Numbered from the stretch's first letter, positions 26,071 through 35,103 are shown. The stretch: DNA of 64,000 nt from Streptomyces sp. AM 4-1-1 (GCF_029167625.1 NZ_CP119145.1:6448001-6512000), one strand, 5' to 3'. Numbers and translations are program-made. Notes: generated from the sequence alone by a model not told the origin.

Positions 26071-26460
26071 GTCCCGACTCCTCGCTGTCACGTGTCTCCT
26101 ACCGGGCGCCCTCGCGGACGCCCCGGCCTCCGGACCCGTACGGCCCGCGTACCGCTTCCCGCCCGTACCGCTCGCCGTCCGGCTGTTCCGTGGGGTCCGC
26201 TTCCCCGCCCGTACCGCGCACCGGCTCGGGACCGGCGCACTGTCCCGTACGAGCGTAAGCGCCCCCGCGCACCCGCTACGCCGGAGTGCGCCATCTCGTA
26301 CGGGTCCGGGCGGCGAAGACCGGGGTAGGGTCGGCGCAGAATCCGAGCGATCAGGGCGTTCCGTTCGATCATCGCGGGCCGAGCGGCCCGAGTGGTCGAT
26401 CGAACGAATGAACGATCTAGGCGAGCGACCGGACGAGCGATCCGAACGAGGGGGACGGCC
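26071..26460. other. 390-bp divergent region
   Basis: This lies between the leftward hydrolase/DedA unit and the rightward recombinase-like gene. The right half contains a nested palindrome (26362-26406) and many scattered cgatc/gaacga motifs. The left half shows no gene; its frames are Arg/Pro-rich. Confidence 0.4.
26362..26406. promoter_or_regulatory. Nested inverted repeat upstream of the recombinase-like gene
   Basis: cgttcgatc (26362-26370) pairs perfectly with gatcgaacg (26398-26406), and a second stem, gggccg/cggccc (26376-26381 and 26384-26389), lies inside. It ends 54 bp before the GTG start of the next gene. It could be an operator, a leader hairpin, or a recombination-like site. 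Confidence 0.4.
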
Positions 26461-26865
26461 GTGGGGGACGTACGGGTGGCGGCCATCGCCAGTCTCACTC
26501 CGTTCGACCAGCTCGACGGCGACCCCTTTCTCGTGGACACCCGGAGCCAGCAGGCCATATGCGCCCGCTGGGCGGCGGACCGGGGCTATGTCGTCACCCG
26601 GCAGCTGCGTTTTTACGGGCTGCGCCCCGATCACCACGCCCTGTGGACCGATGTCGAGGACGGGGACGTCGAACTGTTCGTCGCCGCGAGTGACCAGGTG
26701 CTCGCCCGGGCACTGACCTCGGTCACGGAGTTCGCCGAGGAGTGCGGACGCCGGGGCGTGCGTCTGGAGACCGTCGGGCTGGACGATCCGGCCTACAGCG
26801 CCGGCCCGCGGGAGGACGATAGGCGAGGTCTCTCGGTGCCCGCCGTCGGCCGGCAGACCCGCTGA
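26461..26865 (+). CDS. Small protein resembling a degenerate serine-recombinase catalytic domain
   Basis: A 134-residue protein starting at GTG 26461, preceded by GAGGGGGA. Its layout recalls the N-terminal domain of serine resolvases: RVAAIASLTPFDQ where active enzymes have a Y-A-R-V-S-T-D-D-Q-like strand, RSQQAICARWAADRGYVV like the following S-x-x-x-Q helix, and LARALTSVTEFAEECGRRGVRL like the region before the long E-helix. The catalytic Ser and Arg positions appear to be Thr and Ser, and there is no DNA-binding domain. It is thus unlikely to recombine DNA. The similarity is my judgement by eye; an unrelated alpha/beta protein is possible. Confidence 0.5.
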   Translation: MGDVRVAAIASLTPFDQLDGDPFLVDTRSQQAICARWAADRGYVVTRQLRFYGLRPDHHALWTDVEDGDVELFVAASDQVLARALTSVTEFAEECGRRGVRLETVGLDDPAYSAGPREDDRRGLSVPAVGRQTR

Positions 26866-27027
26866 ACGTACCTCGCGTCACGTGTGTCCCCCATGCCCCG
26901 TCGCGACGGCTCCGGACGCTCTCCGAAACGGCCCGGGGCCTCCCCGCGCACTGTGAAAGGCTGGTGCGGGGCCCACGACGACCGGACCCCGATGTGGCGA
27001 GGCAGTGGGAACGGGCGTGAGTACGGC

Positions 27028-29382
27028 GTGAGTGACGGGCGATGGCGGACCGCGGGCAGAGCCCTGCTGCGCGTGATCGCGGTGTGGGCGGTCTCCACCC
27101 TGACGATGCTGGCACTCGCCGGAATCCTGCCGGACTTCCAGCTCCAGTCGGACGACGGCGACAGCGTCACCAAGATCGCGTTCACCGCGGCCTGGGGCGC
27201 GGGCGCCTTCGGACTGCTCTCCGCGCTGGTCTGGCCCGTTCTCGTACGGGCCCTGCTCATCGTGCCCGCGCTGGTCCTCGGGATGCTGGTCTTCTTCCTC
27301 AACGGCTCCCTGCTGCTGATAGCGCTGCGGCTCATCCCCGACGGGCGCGGAGCCGCCGCCCCGGAGACCGCGGTCGTCGTCGCCGCCGTGATGTCCGCCG
27401 TCGCCTCCGCCACCTCCACCGCGCTGGCGGTCCGTGACGACGACGCGTACCGGCGCAGACTCTCCCGGCTCGCCGACCGGCGTCGCCGCCGCAGCGGCGC
27501 GGACGGCGGACGCAGCGGTCCGCCGGGCACCGTGTTCATCCAGCTCGACGGGGTGGGCCACGACGTGCTGGCGAGGGCCGCCGCCGATGGTCTGATGCCC
27601 ACGGTCGCCGCCTGGCTCGCGAAGGGCGGAAGCGACGGGTCGGACGGGAACGCGGGGGCGGTCCGGAACACCGTGCCGGACCGGACCGGTCACCGGCTCA
27701 CACCGTGGCGCACCGACTGGTCCAGCCAGACCGGCGCCAGCCAGCTCGGCATCCTGCACGGCAGCAACTTCGACGTGCCCGCCTTCCGCTGGTACGAGAA
27801 GGAGACCGGCACCGTCATGGTCTCCAGCCGGCCCGCGAGCGCCCTCGAACTCCAGCGCAGGGCCGTCCGGCGCACCCAGGACCCCGGGCTGCTGGCCGTC
27901 GACGGGGCCAGCCGCGGCAACCTCTTCGGCGGAGGCGCCGACCAGCTCGCGCTCGTCCTGTCGATGGCCGCCAGGTTCGGCAAGGGGCGCCGCTCGCGCG
28001 CCGGGTACTTCGCGTACTTCTCCGACCCGGCCAACGCCGTTCGTACCGCACTGTCCTTCGTCGCCGAGGTGGGCCGGGAGATCTGGCAGTCGACCCGGGC
28101 CCGGCTGCGGAAGGACGAGCCCCGGATCAAGCGCGGCGGGCTCTACCCGTTCATCCGGGCGTTCGCGACCGTCGTCGAGCGCGATGTGGTGGTCGCCGCG
28201 CTGATCGGGGACATGTTCGCCGGGCGCACCGCCGTCTACGCCGACCTCGTCGCGTACGACGAGGTGGCGCACCACTCCGGGCCGCACAGCCATGACGCCG
28301 AGAAGGTGCTCGAACGCCTCGACCGCTCCCTCGCCCTCATCGCCGGGGTCGCCAGCCGCACCCCGCGCCGCTACCGCGTCGTGCTGCTCTCGGACCACGG
28401 ACAGAGCCCCGGGGAGACCTTCGCGGGGGCGTACGGGCTGACGCTCAAGGACCTCGTACGGGCGGGATGCGGGCTGCCCGTGTCGCGCCGGGCCCAGCGC
28501 ACCCGCAGCGGCTCCGAGGCCCGTGACGCCGTACGGATCGCCCTGCACCGGCCCGTCGCCGAGGGCGAGGCGGAACACCCCGCCAAGCCGTCCGACCCGG
28601 TCGTCCTCGCCTCAGGGAACCTCGGTCTGATCTCGTTCCCCGACATCGCGGGCCGGGCCACCAGGCAACAGCTCGACCACCGCCACCCCGCCCTGCTCAG
28701 CACCCTCGCCAACCACCCCGGCATCGGCTTCCTGCTGGTCCGCGACGAGGAGCGGGGCTCGGTGCTGCTGGCCGCAGGCGGAGCCGAGGTCCCGGTGGCG
28801 GAACTCGCCGCGCAGCGGGACGGCGAGGGGCCGCTCGCCGTCTTCGGACCCGGCGCGGCCGAAGTGGTGCGCCGCACCGACACCTTCCCGCACGTCGCCG
28901 ACGTGATGGTCAACTCGATGTACGACCCCGGCACGGGCCGGGTGCACGCCTTCGAGGAACAGATCGGCTCGCACGGCGGGCTCGGCGGCGAACAGTCGCG
29001 GCCGTTCCTGCTGTGGCCCGCCGACCTCTCGGCGCCCTGCCCGGAGGGTACGGAACTGGCGGGGGCGGAGCAGGTGCACACGGTGCTGCGGCGATGGCTG
29101 CGCGAGTGCTCGGAACCACCGGTACCCACGTCCACCTCCGGCTCTTCCTCCCTCACCTCCTCCTCCTCCTCCTCCTCCGCGCCGCCGTCCGGGCCCGTCG
29201 CGGCTCGTGCGGCGGACGACACGGCCGCCGCGGCACCGGACGCGGACCTTTCGGCGGCAGCCCCGTCTCCGGCGGTAGCCCCGTCTCCGGCGGTAGCCCA
29301 GTCTCCGGCGGTAGCCCCGTCTCCGGCGGCAGACCCGACTCCGGCGGTCGAGGACCGCGCCGCGCCGGGCAAAGCGCCCTGA
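27028..29382 (+). CDS. Membrane-anchored alkaline-phosphatase-superfamily phosphodiesterase
   Basis: A 784-residue protein. Residues 10-130 hold four membrane helices (RVIAVWAVSTLTMLALAGIL; FGLLSALVWPVLVRALLIV; LGMLVFFLNGSLLLIAL; VVVAAVMSAVASATSTAL) like holin-type PVL domains. From 165 a nucleotide pyrophosphatase/phosphodiesterase-like domain follows: TVFIQLDGVGHDV (metal Asp), YDEVAHHSGPHSHD, LLSDHGQSPG and GSHGGLGGEQ (metal His). It should hydrolyse phosphodiesters at the membrane. The last 80 residues are a Ser/Pro/Ala tail made partly of an 18-bp repeat. The start is uncertain: GTG 27028 is used; ATG 26992 is in frame. It precedes an APC permease by 83 bp. Confidence 0.82.
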   Translation: MSDGRWRTAGRALLRVIAVWAVSTLTMLALAGILPDFQLQSDDGDSVTKIAFTAAWGAGAFGLLSALVWPVLVRALLIVPALVLGMLVFFLNGSLLLIALRLIPDGRGAAAPETAVVVAAVMSAVASATSTALAVRDDDAYRRRLSRLADRRRRRSGADGGRSGPPGTVFIQLDGVGHDVLARAAADGLMPTVAAWLAKGGSDGSDGNAGAVRNTVPDRTGHRLTPWRTDWSSQTGASQLGILHGSNFDVPAFRWYEKETGTVMVSSRPASALELQRRAVRRTQDPGLLAVDGASRGNLFGGGADQLALVLSMAARFGKGRRSRAGYFAYFSDPANAVRTALSFVAEVGREIWQSTRARLRKDEPRIKRGGLYPFIRAFATVVERDVVVAALIGDMFAGRTAVYADLVAYDEVAHHSGPHSHDAEKVLERLDRSLALIAGVASRTPRRYRVVLLSDHGQSPGETFAGAYGLTLKDLVRAGCGLPVSRRAQRTRSGSEARDAVRIALHRPVAEGEAEHPAKPSDPVVLASGNLGLISFPDIAGRATRQQLDHRHPALLSTLANHPGIGFLLVRDEERGSVLLAAGGAEVPVAELAAQRDGEGPLAVFGPGAAEVVRRTDTFPHVADVMVNSMYDPGTGRVHAFEEQIGSHGGLGGEQSRPFLLWPADLSAPCPEGTELAGAEQVHTVLRRWLRECSEPPVPTSTSGSSSLTSSSSSSSAPPSGPVAARAADDTAAAAPDADLSAAAPSPAVAPSPAVAQSPAVAPSPAADPTPAVEDRAAPGKAP
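29263..29352 (+). repeat. Five copies of an 18-bp coding minisatellite
   Basis: Units of the type ccgtctccggcggtagcc occupy 29263-29280, 29281-29298, 29299-29316, 29317-29334 and 29335-29352. The first two are identical and the others have one to several changes. They encode the Pro-Ser-Pro-Ala-Val-Ala tail of the phosphodiesterase. A run of tcc codons (poly-serine) lies about 100 bp upstream at 29154-29180. Confidence 0.85.
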
Positions 29383-29465
29383 CGCCGCGCCGTGCCGGGC
29401 GAAACGCCCCGACGTGGTGCAGCGTTTGCTGCGGGACCCCCACGGCGAGAGGTGCGCCACACCCG

Positions 29466-30848
29466 ATGTCGACGCACGACGAACCCAGCAGGCACGCCCG
29501 GAGCTTCGGACTGCCGGTCGCCACCGCGCTGGTCATGGGCAACATCATCGGCGGCGGGATCTTCCTCCTCCCGGCGTCCGTCGCGCCCTACGGCACCATC
29601 AGCCTGGTCGCCTTCGCGGTGCTGACGGCCGGGGCGATCGCCCTCGCCCTCGTCTTCGGCCGCCTCGCCGACCGGCACCCGTGGACGGGCGGACCCTATG
29701 TGTACGCGCGCGAGGCGTTCGGAGACTTCGCGGGCTTCCTCGCCGCGTGGAGCTACTGGATCACCACCTGGGTCTCCAACGCGGCGCTCGCCGTCGCCGC
29801 GGTCGGCTACCTCGACGTACTGGTGCCCGTGCACGGCTCCACGCCGAGGACCGTCGCGGCCGTACTGGTCGTGCAGTGGCTGCCCGCCGTCACCAACCTG
29901 GCGGGCACCCGCTATGTCGGCGCCGTCCAACTCGTCTCCACCGTACTGAAGTTCGTCCCGCTGCTGCTCGTCGCGATCGGGGGACTGTTCTTCTTCGACG
30001 TGGCGAACCTCGGCCCGTTCCGGGCGACCGGCGACTCGGCGGTCGGGGCGGTCTCCGCCTCCGCCGCGATCCTGCTGTTCAGCTACCTCGGTGTGGAATC
30101 GGCGGCCGTGAGCGCGGGCGAGGTGCGCGAACCGCGGCGCAACGTCGGACGCGCCACCGTCCTCGGTGCCTGCGGCGCGGCCGTCATCTATCTGCTGGGC
30201 ACACTCTCGGTGTTCGGCACCGTGCCGCACGCCGCCCTGATCGGCTCGACGGCCCCCTTCACCCAGGCGGTGAACGCCATGTTCGGCGGCGAGTGGGGCG
30301 GCACCGCCGTGGCCGTCGCGGCCCTGGTGTCGATGACCGGCGCACTCAACGGATGGACACTGCTGAGCGCCCAGACCCCCTACGCGGCGGCCCGGGACGG
30401 TCTCTTCCCCCGGATCTTCGTGCGGAAGCGACGCGGTGTCCCGACGGTGGGCGTCCTCGTCACCGTGACCCTCGCCTCGCTGCTCACGGTCTACAACTAC
30501 ACGGCCGGAACCGCCCGCGTCTTCGAGGTCCTGGTCCTCGTCACCACCTTCACCGCCACCGTGCCCTATCTGCTGGCGACGGCGGCGCAGCTCTACTTCC
30601 TGGCGTCCGGCGGGACACGGCGCGTCCACCGCGCCCGGCTGGTGCGCGACGCCGCACTGGTGACCGCGGCCGCCGCCTTCTCCCTGTGGCTGGTCGCCGG
30701 GGCCGGATACGCGGCGGTCTACCAGGGGGTGCTCTTCCTGTTCGTCGGGGTGCTCGTGTACGCGTGGATGGCGGCCCGCAGGACACGGGTCACCGCCTCC
30801 GGTCCGTCGGACAGGGCGACCGCGTCCGGTATCGGCGGAGACAGTTGA
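29466..30848 (+). CDS. APC-superfamily amino acid permease/antiporter
   Basis: A 460-residue membrane protein with 12 predicted helices. The N-terminal signature TALVMGNIIGGGIFLLPASVAPYG is the unwound TM1 substrate site of the APA (basic amino acid/polyamine antiporter) group, and TGGPYVYAREAFGDFAGF the conserved TM3 region. AILLFSYLGVESAAVSAGEVREPRRNV matches TM6 and its loop. AdiC and PotE are relatives; the cargo cannot be read from sequence. ATG 29466 starts the conserved part; the nearest purine-rich site (GAGAGG) is 14-15 nt away. It follows the phosphodiesterase gene by 83 bp and may be co-transcribed. Confidence 0.87.
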   Translation: MSTHDEPSRHARSFGLPVATALVMGNIIGGGIFLLPASVAPYGTISLVAFAVLTAGAIALALVFGRLADRHPWTGGPYVYAREAFGDFAGFLAAWSYWITTWVSNAALAVAAVGYLDVLVPVHGSTPRTVAAVLVVQWLPAVTNLAGTRYVGAVQLVSTVLKFVPLLLVAIGGLFFFDVANLGPFRATGDSAVGAVSASAAILLFSYLGVESAAVSAGEVREPRRNVGRATVLGACGAAVIYLLGTLSVFGTVPHAALIGSTAPFTQAVNAMFGGEWGGTAVAVAALVSMTGALNGWTLLSAQTPYAAARDGLFPRIFVRKRRGVPTVGVLVTVTLASLLTVYNYTAGTARVFEVLVLVTTFTATVPYLLATAAQLYFLASGGTRRVHRARLVRDAALVTAAAAFSLWLVAGAGYAAVYQGVLFLFVGVLVYAWMAARRTRVTASGPSDRATASGIGGDS

Positions 30849-30943
30849 TCCGGAGCGTCGGCTCGGGGCGGTGGGCGGCGCCGGGGTGTGCCATCCCCAC
30901 AGGGCACGGAGCCTTGGATTGGGGAGAGGAGTAGCTTTCTTTG

Positions 30944-30964
30944 CCTCCCTATTGCATAGTGAGG
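30944..30964. promoter_or_regulatory. Operator-like inverted repeat upstream of the MreB-like gene
   Basis: cctccctat (30944-30952) and atagtgagg (30956-30964) pair with one mismatch across tgc. This AT-rich island, about 75-95 bp before the MreB-like start, stands out in high-GC surroundings and could be a regulator site or part of a promoter. Confidence 0.4.
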
Positions 30965-31038
30965 GCTCGGTCATGCCTCGCTATTCGCGGGTCAATCGGT
31001 GTGTGACGGCCGCGCTGGCGGGCCGGAGGTGAGGAGCG

Positions 31039-31863
31039 ATGCGTTCTTTGCGCGACGGGCGGCGCCATGAGCGCCCCGTACGGCCCCTCTCCGCCGTCCG
31101 GATCGGACACCGCGCGGCCACCCGAGGGCTCGCCATCGATCTCGGGAGTTCCCGGGCCCGCGCCTGGACCCCCGGACAGGGCATCGTCGCCGACCTCGGC
31201 GTGGACCCCGGCCTCGGCCGCCCCGTCCGCCGCGGTCGCATCGTCGACACCGAATCGTGCGGGCGACTGCTCAGCCGTATCGCCGACACGGCCCTGGGCG
31301 CCGACCGCAGCGACTCGGTCATCGTCGTCAGTCACCCGGTACTCGCCGGGGCCGAACACCGCTCGACCGCCAGGGACCTGATCGCCGGACTCGGTCCGAC
31401 CCGGGTCGTCGTCCTCGACAGTGCCAGGGCCGCCGCCGCGTCGGCCGGACCGCGCGACGGCGGACCCCTGCTCGTCGTCGACCTCGGCGCCGAACTCACC
31501 GAGGTCACCCTCCTCGTGGACGGTTTCGTCGCCGACGCCCGCCAGGCCGAGGCCGGTCTCAGCGATCTGGACCCGGCCGTCCCGCCGACCGTTCTCGTCC
31601 GTACCGTGCTGGACATGGTCATGGCGATGTGGCAGCAGGACACGAACGGCGCGGTCCGTGGCGCGCTGCGCAGGGGCCCGCTGCTCACCGGTGGCGGCGC
31701 GCTGCGCCCCGACCTCACCAACCGCATCGCACTCCGCCTCGGCGTACCGGTCCGGCTCGCCGACGATCCCGCGACCACGGTCGTGCGCGGCGCCGGGCTG
31801 ATACTCAGCTCCGTGCTGCGCCACGCCGGTTCGGCACCGGCCCTGCCCGGCCGAGCGCGGTGA
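31039..31863 (+). CDS. Short MreB-like (actin-fold) ATPase
   Basis: A 274-residue actin-superfamily protein, shorter than the usual 330-350 of MreB or Mbl. Nucleotide-binding motifs are visible: phosphate-1 AIDLGSSRARAW, phosphate-2 LLVVDLGAELTEVTLL and the adenosine motif PLLTGGGALRPDL. Missing length lies mainly in the peripheral subdomains. Streptomycetes typically carry MreB, Mbl and a third short divergent homologue, and this looks like the third. Whether it polymerises is unclear. ATG 31039 is preceded by GGAGGTGAGGAG. It leads a rightward group that continues with a possible membrane protein and SecDF. Confidence 0.82.
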   Translation: MRSLRDGRRHERPVRPLSAVRIGHRAATRGLAIDLGSSRARAWTPGQGIVADLGVDPGLGRPVRRGRIVDTESCGRLLSRIADTALGADRSDSVIVVSHPVLAGAEHRSTARDLIAGLGPTRVVVLDSARAAAASAGPRDGGPLLVVDLGAELTEVTLLVDGFVADARQAEAGLSDLDPAVPPTVLVRTVLDMVMAMWQQDTNGAVRGALRRGPLLTGGGALRPDLTNRIALRLGVPVRLADDPATTVVRGAGLILSSVLRHAGSAPALPGRAR

Positions 31864-31943
31864 CCCCCCACCCGGGGCCGCCCCGGGGGAACGCACCCCA
31901 GCGGGGGCGGCCGGACGATCCGGTACGCGGGAACCGGCCCGCG

Positions 31944-32639
31944 ATGGAGACGGGAACGCTCGGCCGCCGTCGGGCCCGGCCCGCCGCGGAAGCCGCAGTG
32001 CCCGGCTGCCCTTCGGCCCGGCCGGCCCGTCGGAAACGTCCCCCGGCGCGGGCCGGAGCGCCCGGCCGCCGTCGGGCCCGGCCCGCCGCGTGGGCCGGGC
32101 CGCCCTGTCGCCCGGCGGGCCGGTACGGACACGCCCTGGCCGTCCTCGCCCTCGTCCTCCTCACCCTGGTCGGCGGCGCCCCCACCGGGGCCGTCCCGGT
32201 CCGGGCCCTCATGGACGCCGCGGCGTCCGCCGCCTACGAGCCGGGTGGCCACCCTCCCGTCCAGCACACCGACCGGACCCTGCGTGTCGGCAACGCCCCG
32301 GAGCCCCGGCGGGCCCGTGCGGCCACCTCCGCCGCCGCCACCGACGGCGACCGCCCCCGCGTACCGTCCGCACCACGGGCCGCCACCGCCCACGCCCCGG
32401 CCCCGCACGAGACCCCCACCACGTCCACCGCCGCCCTGCCGCCGCCCACGACCGGTGTGCTCGTCCCGGTCACCGCCCCGGACCGGCCCACGGGCGGGCT
32501 CGTCGCCGTGCCCGACCGGTTCCGGGCCGCGCTTCCCGGCGTACGCGGACCTCCTCGCGCGACCGTCCGGCATCGCGTCCGACCGTCCCGCCCCACAGAC
32601 CTGCCGCCCCGCCTTCGGCGTACCCGGGCCAGGGCCTGA
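31944..32639 (+). CDS. Possible Pro/Ala-rich membrane or secreted protein
   Basis: An open frame of 231 codons between the MreB-like gene and secDF. It has an Arg/Pro-rich N-terminus, one hydrophobic helix (GHALAVLALVLLTLVGGAPT, residues 63-82) and a disordered Thr/Pro/Ala-rich remainder. The N-terminal part contains a 28-bp direct repeat (31961-31988 and 32063-32090) that encodes GRRRARPAA twice. No ribosome-binding site is strong at ATG 31944, and no homologue is recognised. The membrane helix and its position in the group argue for a real gene, the composition argues against; treat it as tentative. Confidence 0.4.
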   Translation: METGTLGRRRARPAAEAAVPGCPSARPARRKRPPARAGAPGRRRARPAAWAGPPCRPAGRYGHALAVLALVLLTLVGGAPTGAVPVRALMDAAASAAYEPGGHPPVQHTDRTLRVGNAPEPRRARAATSAAATDGDRPRVPSAPRAATAHAPAPHETPTTSTAALPPPTTGVLVPVTAPDRPTGGLVAVPDRFRAALPGVRGPPRATVRHRVRPSRPTDLPPRLRRTRARA

Positions 32640-32695
32640 GCTCCGGCTCCGCCCCTCCCGGCCGACGGCGGCCGGCGCCTCCCGGAGGAACCCGC

Positions 32696-35014
32696 ATGAC
32701 TCGCGCCACCACGGTGCGAGCGGTTCTGGCTGCCGCCGTACTGCTCGTCTCCGTGCTCATCACGCTGACCATGTCACCCAGACTCGGCCTCGACCTTCAG
32801 GGCGGCACCAGGATGGTGCTCCAGGCCAAGGACTCGGACACGGCCAAGGCCGACCGGGACAGCACCGACCGCACCCTGGAGGTGCTGCGTCAGCGCATCG
32901 ACTCCCTCGGAGTCGCCGAACCGACCCTGACCCGCTCCGGCGAGGACCGGATCATCGTCGAACTGCCCGACGTGCAGGACCCGCGCAAGGCCGCCGAGGT
33001 CATCGGCAAGACCGCCCAGCTCAGTTTCCACGCGGTACAGGGCCCCGGCGCGGAACCGCCCGAAGCCGACAAGCCGGCCACCGGCGAGGCCGGCGCCGGC
33101 CGTACCCTGCCCGACGAACAGGGCCGTCGGCTCGCCCTCGGCCCGGTGAAGCTGTCCGGCGCGGGCGTCAAGGACGCCACCGCCAACTTCGACGCCCAGC
33201 AGGGCGCCGGCTGGACCGTCTCCCTCGACTTCCACAAGAGCGCGGGCCGGGAATGGACGAAGCTCACCGGCGAAGCCGCCTGCAACCCGGTCCAGGACGA
33301 CCGGCGCCGGGTCGCGATCGTCCTCGACGACAAGATCATCTCCTCGCCGCAGGTCGATCAGTCGATCGGCTGCAAGGTCGGCCTGCCGTCCGGCTCCACG
33401 CAGATCACCGGCTCGTTCAGTGCCAACGAGGCCCGCGACCTCGCCCTCCTCATCAAGGGCGGAGCGCTGCCGCTGCCCGTCGAGATCGTCGAACAGCGGA
33501 CCGTCGGCCCGACACTCGGCGCGGCCGCCATCGACGCCAGCGCCCAGGCCGCCCTCATCGGCGCCGCCGCCACCGCGCTCTTCATCATCCTCATCTACCG
33601 CTTCTTCGGCGCCCTCGCCGCCGTCGCCCTCGCCGCCTACGGCGTGATCTCGTACGCGGCACTCGTCGCCCTCGGCGTCACCCTCACCCTGCCGGGCCTC
33701 GCCGGGTTCGTCCTCGCCATCGGCATGGCCGTCGACGCCAACGTGCTGGTCTTCGAACGGGCCAGGGAGGAGTACGCGGCACATCCCAACCGCACCCTGC
33801 GCTCCGCGATGACCGCCGGATTCCGTAACGCCTGGAGCGCCGTCGCCGACTCCAACGTCACCACACTGATCGCCGCGGGGCTGCTCTTCTTCCTCGGCTC
33901 GGGATCGGTGAAGGGCTTCGGGGTCACGCTCGCCATCGGTGTCATCGCCTCGATGTTCTCCGCACTCGTCATCGCCCGAGCCCTCACCGAGATCGCGTCG
34001 AGCTCCCGGTTCGTCACCACCCGCTCGGGCGTCAACGGAATCGCCCGCCCCGGCCGGGTACGCACCTGGCTGGCCCGGCGCGACCCACAGCTGTTCCGCA
34101 GACCGAACCGCTGGCTGCTGATCTCGGCGGCACTGATCGTCGTCGCGGTGCTCGGCATCGTGGTGCGCGGGGTCAACTTCGGCGTCGAATTCACCGGCGG
34201 CCGGCTCGTCGAGTACTCCACCAGCAGGCCCGTCGACGTCGAGACCGCCCGCTCCGCCCTGTCGGGCGCGGGCTTCGGTGACGCGGAGGTCACCACGGCG
34301 GGCGCGGGCGACCTCTCCGTACGCACCGGAAAGCTCGACAACGAAGCGGAACACACCCTGCGCGCCGCGCTCGCGGCCGAGGGCGGCGAGACCACCAAGA
34401 TCCGGGACGAGCTCATCGGCCCCAGCCTCGGCGACGAACTCCGGCGCAACGCCCTGATCGCCCTGGCCGTCGCCGTCGTCTTCCAACTGGCCTATCTCGC
34501 CATCCGGTTCCGCTGGACCTTCGCCGTGGCCTCCGTCGGAGCCCTCGTGCACGACGTGATCATCCTCGTCGGCGCGTTCGCCTGGCTCGGCCGGACCGTC
34601 GACGGGATCTTCCTCGCGTCCCTGCTCACCGTCATCGGCTACTCCGTCAACGACTCGGTGGTGGTCTTCGACCGGGTCAGGGAACTGTGGGCGAAGAACC
34701 CACGCGCCTCCCTCACGACGGTGGCCAACCGCGCGGTGATCCAGACGGTGCCCAGAACCGTCAACACCGGCATGGGCGCCCTCTTCATCCTGGTGGCCCT
34801 CGCCGTGCTGGGCGGCGACTCTCTGGAGGACTTCGCACTCGCGCTGCTGATCGGCATCTGCGTGGGTACGTACTCCTCGGTCATGACCGCCGTGCCCGGA
34901 GCGCTCGCCCTGGAGAGGACCGGCCGGACGCCGCCCCCGGGCCGCGACCGGGCAGCGGGACGCCGCACCGGCACCAAGCGCCGCGACCCGCTGGACAACG
35001 GGGCCCGCGTCTAG
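32696..35014 (+). CDS. secDF: SecDF fusion protein, Sec-translocon accessory
   Basis: A 772-residue, 12-helix membrane protein that uses the proton gradient to pull exported proteins through SecYEG. The SecD half has TM1 (VRAVLAAAVLLVSVLITLTM), GLDLQGGTRM, the periplasmic P1 region and GMAVDANVLVFERAREEY. The SecF half starts near residue 470 with NFGVEFTGGRLVEY and contains GYSVNDSVVVFDRVRE. ATG 32696 is preceded by CGGAGGA. Streptomycetes usually also encode separate secD and secF, so this is probably an additional copy. It ends at a strong terminator. Confidence 0.93.
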   Translation: MTRATTVRAVLAAAVLLVSVLITLTMSPRLGLDLQGGTRMVLQAKDSDTAKADRDSTDRTLEVLRQRIDSLGVAEPTLTRSGEDRIIVELPDVQDPRKAAEVIGKTAQLSFHAVQGPGAEPPEADKPATGEAGAGRTLPDEQGRRLALGPVKLSGAGVKDATANFDAQQGAGWTVSLDFHKSAGREWTKLTGEAACNPVQDDRRRVAIVLDDKIISSPQVDQSIGCKVGLPSGSTQITGSFSANEARDLALLIKGGALPLPVEIVEQRTVGPTLGAAAIDASAQAALIGAAATALFIILIYRFFGALAAVALAAYGVISYAALVALGVTLTLPGLAGFVLAIGMAVDANVLVFERAREEYAAHPNRTLRSAMTAGFRNAWSAVADSNVTTLIAAGLLFFLGSGSVKGFGVTLAIGVIASMFSALVIARALTEIASSSRFVTTRSGVNGIARPGRVRTWLARRDPQLFRRPNRWLLISAALIVVAVLGIVVRGVNFGVEFTGGRLVEYSTSRPVDVETARSALSGAGFGDAEVTTAGAGDLSVRTGKLDNEAEHTLRAALAAEGGETTKIRDELIGPSLGDELRRNALIALAVAVVFQLAYLAIRFRWTFAVASVGALVHDVIILVGAFAWLGRTVDGIFLASLLTVIGYSVNDSVVVFDRVRELWAKNPRASLTTVANRAVIQTVPRTVNTGMGALFILVALAVLGGDSLEDFALALLIGICVGTYSSVMTAVPGALALERTGRTPPPGRDRAAGRRTGTKRRDPLDNGARV

Positions 35015-35062
35015 GGCCTTTCGTCCGGATCGGTCCGGACCCGCGCCGGGCCCCGGTCACCC

Positions 35063-35103
35063 GTCCGCCCTCGCGTCACGGAGCCGGTGACGCGAGGGCG
35101 GAC
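35063..35103 (+). terminator. Strong hairpin terminator after secDF
   Basis: Arms 35063-35079 and 35087-35103 form a perfect 17-bp stem around the loop ggagccg, 48 nt after the secDF stop codon. Confidence 0.8.

Noticed and set aside
28371..30974. Leftward open frame of 867 codons opposite the phosphodiesterase and permease genes
   Set aside because: It is antisense to two well-supported genes and rich in Gly/Arg/Asp/Glu from their mirrored codon bias; no motif is present.
32090..32695. Possible 200-codon N-terminal extension of SecDF
   Set aside because: The family begins at the first membrane helix, and ATG 32696 has a clear ribosome-binding site.
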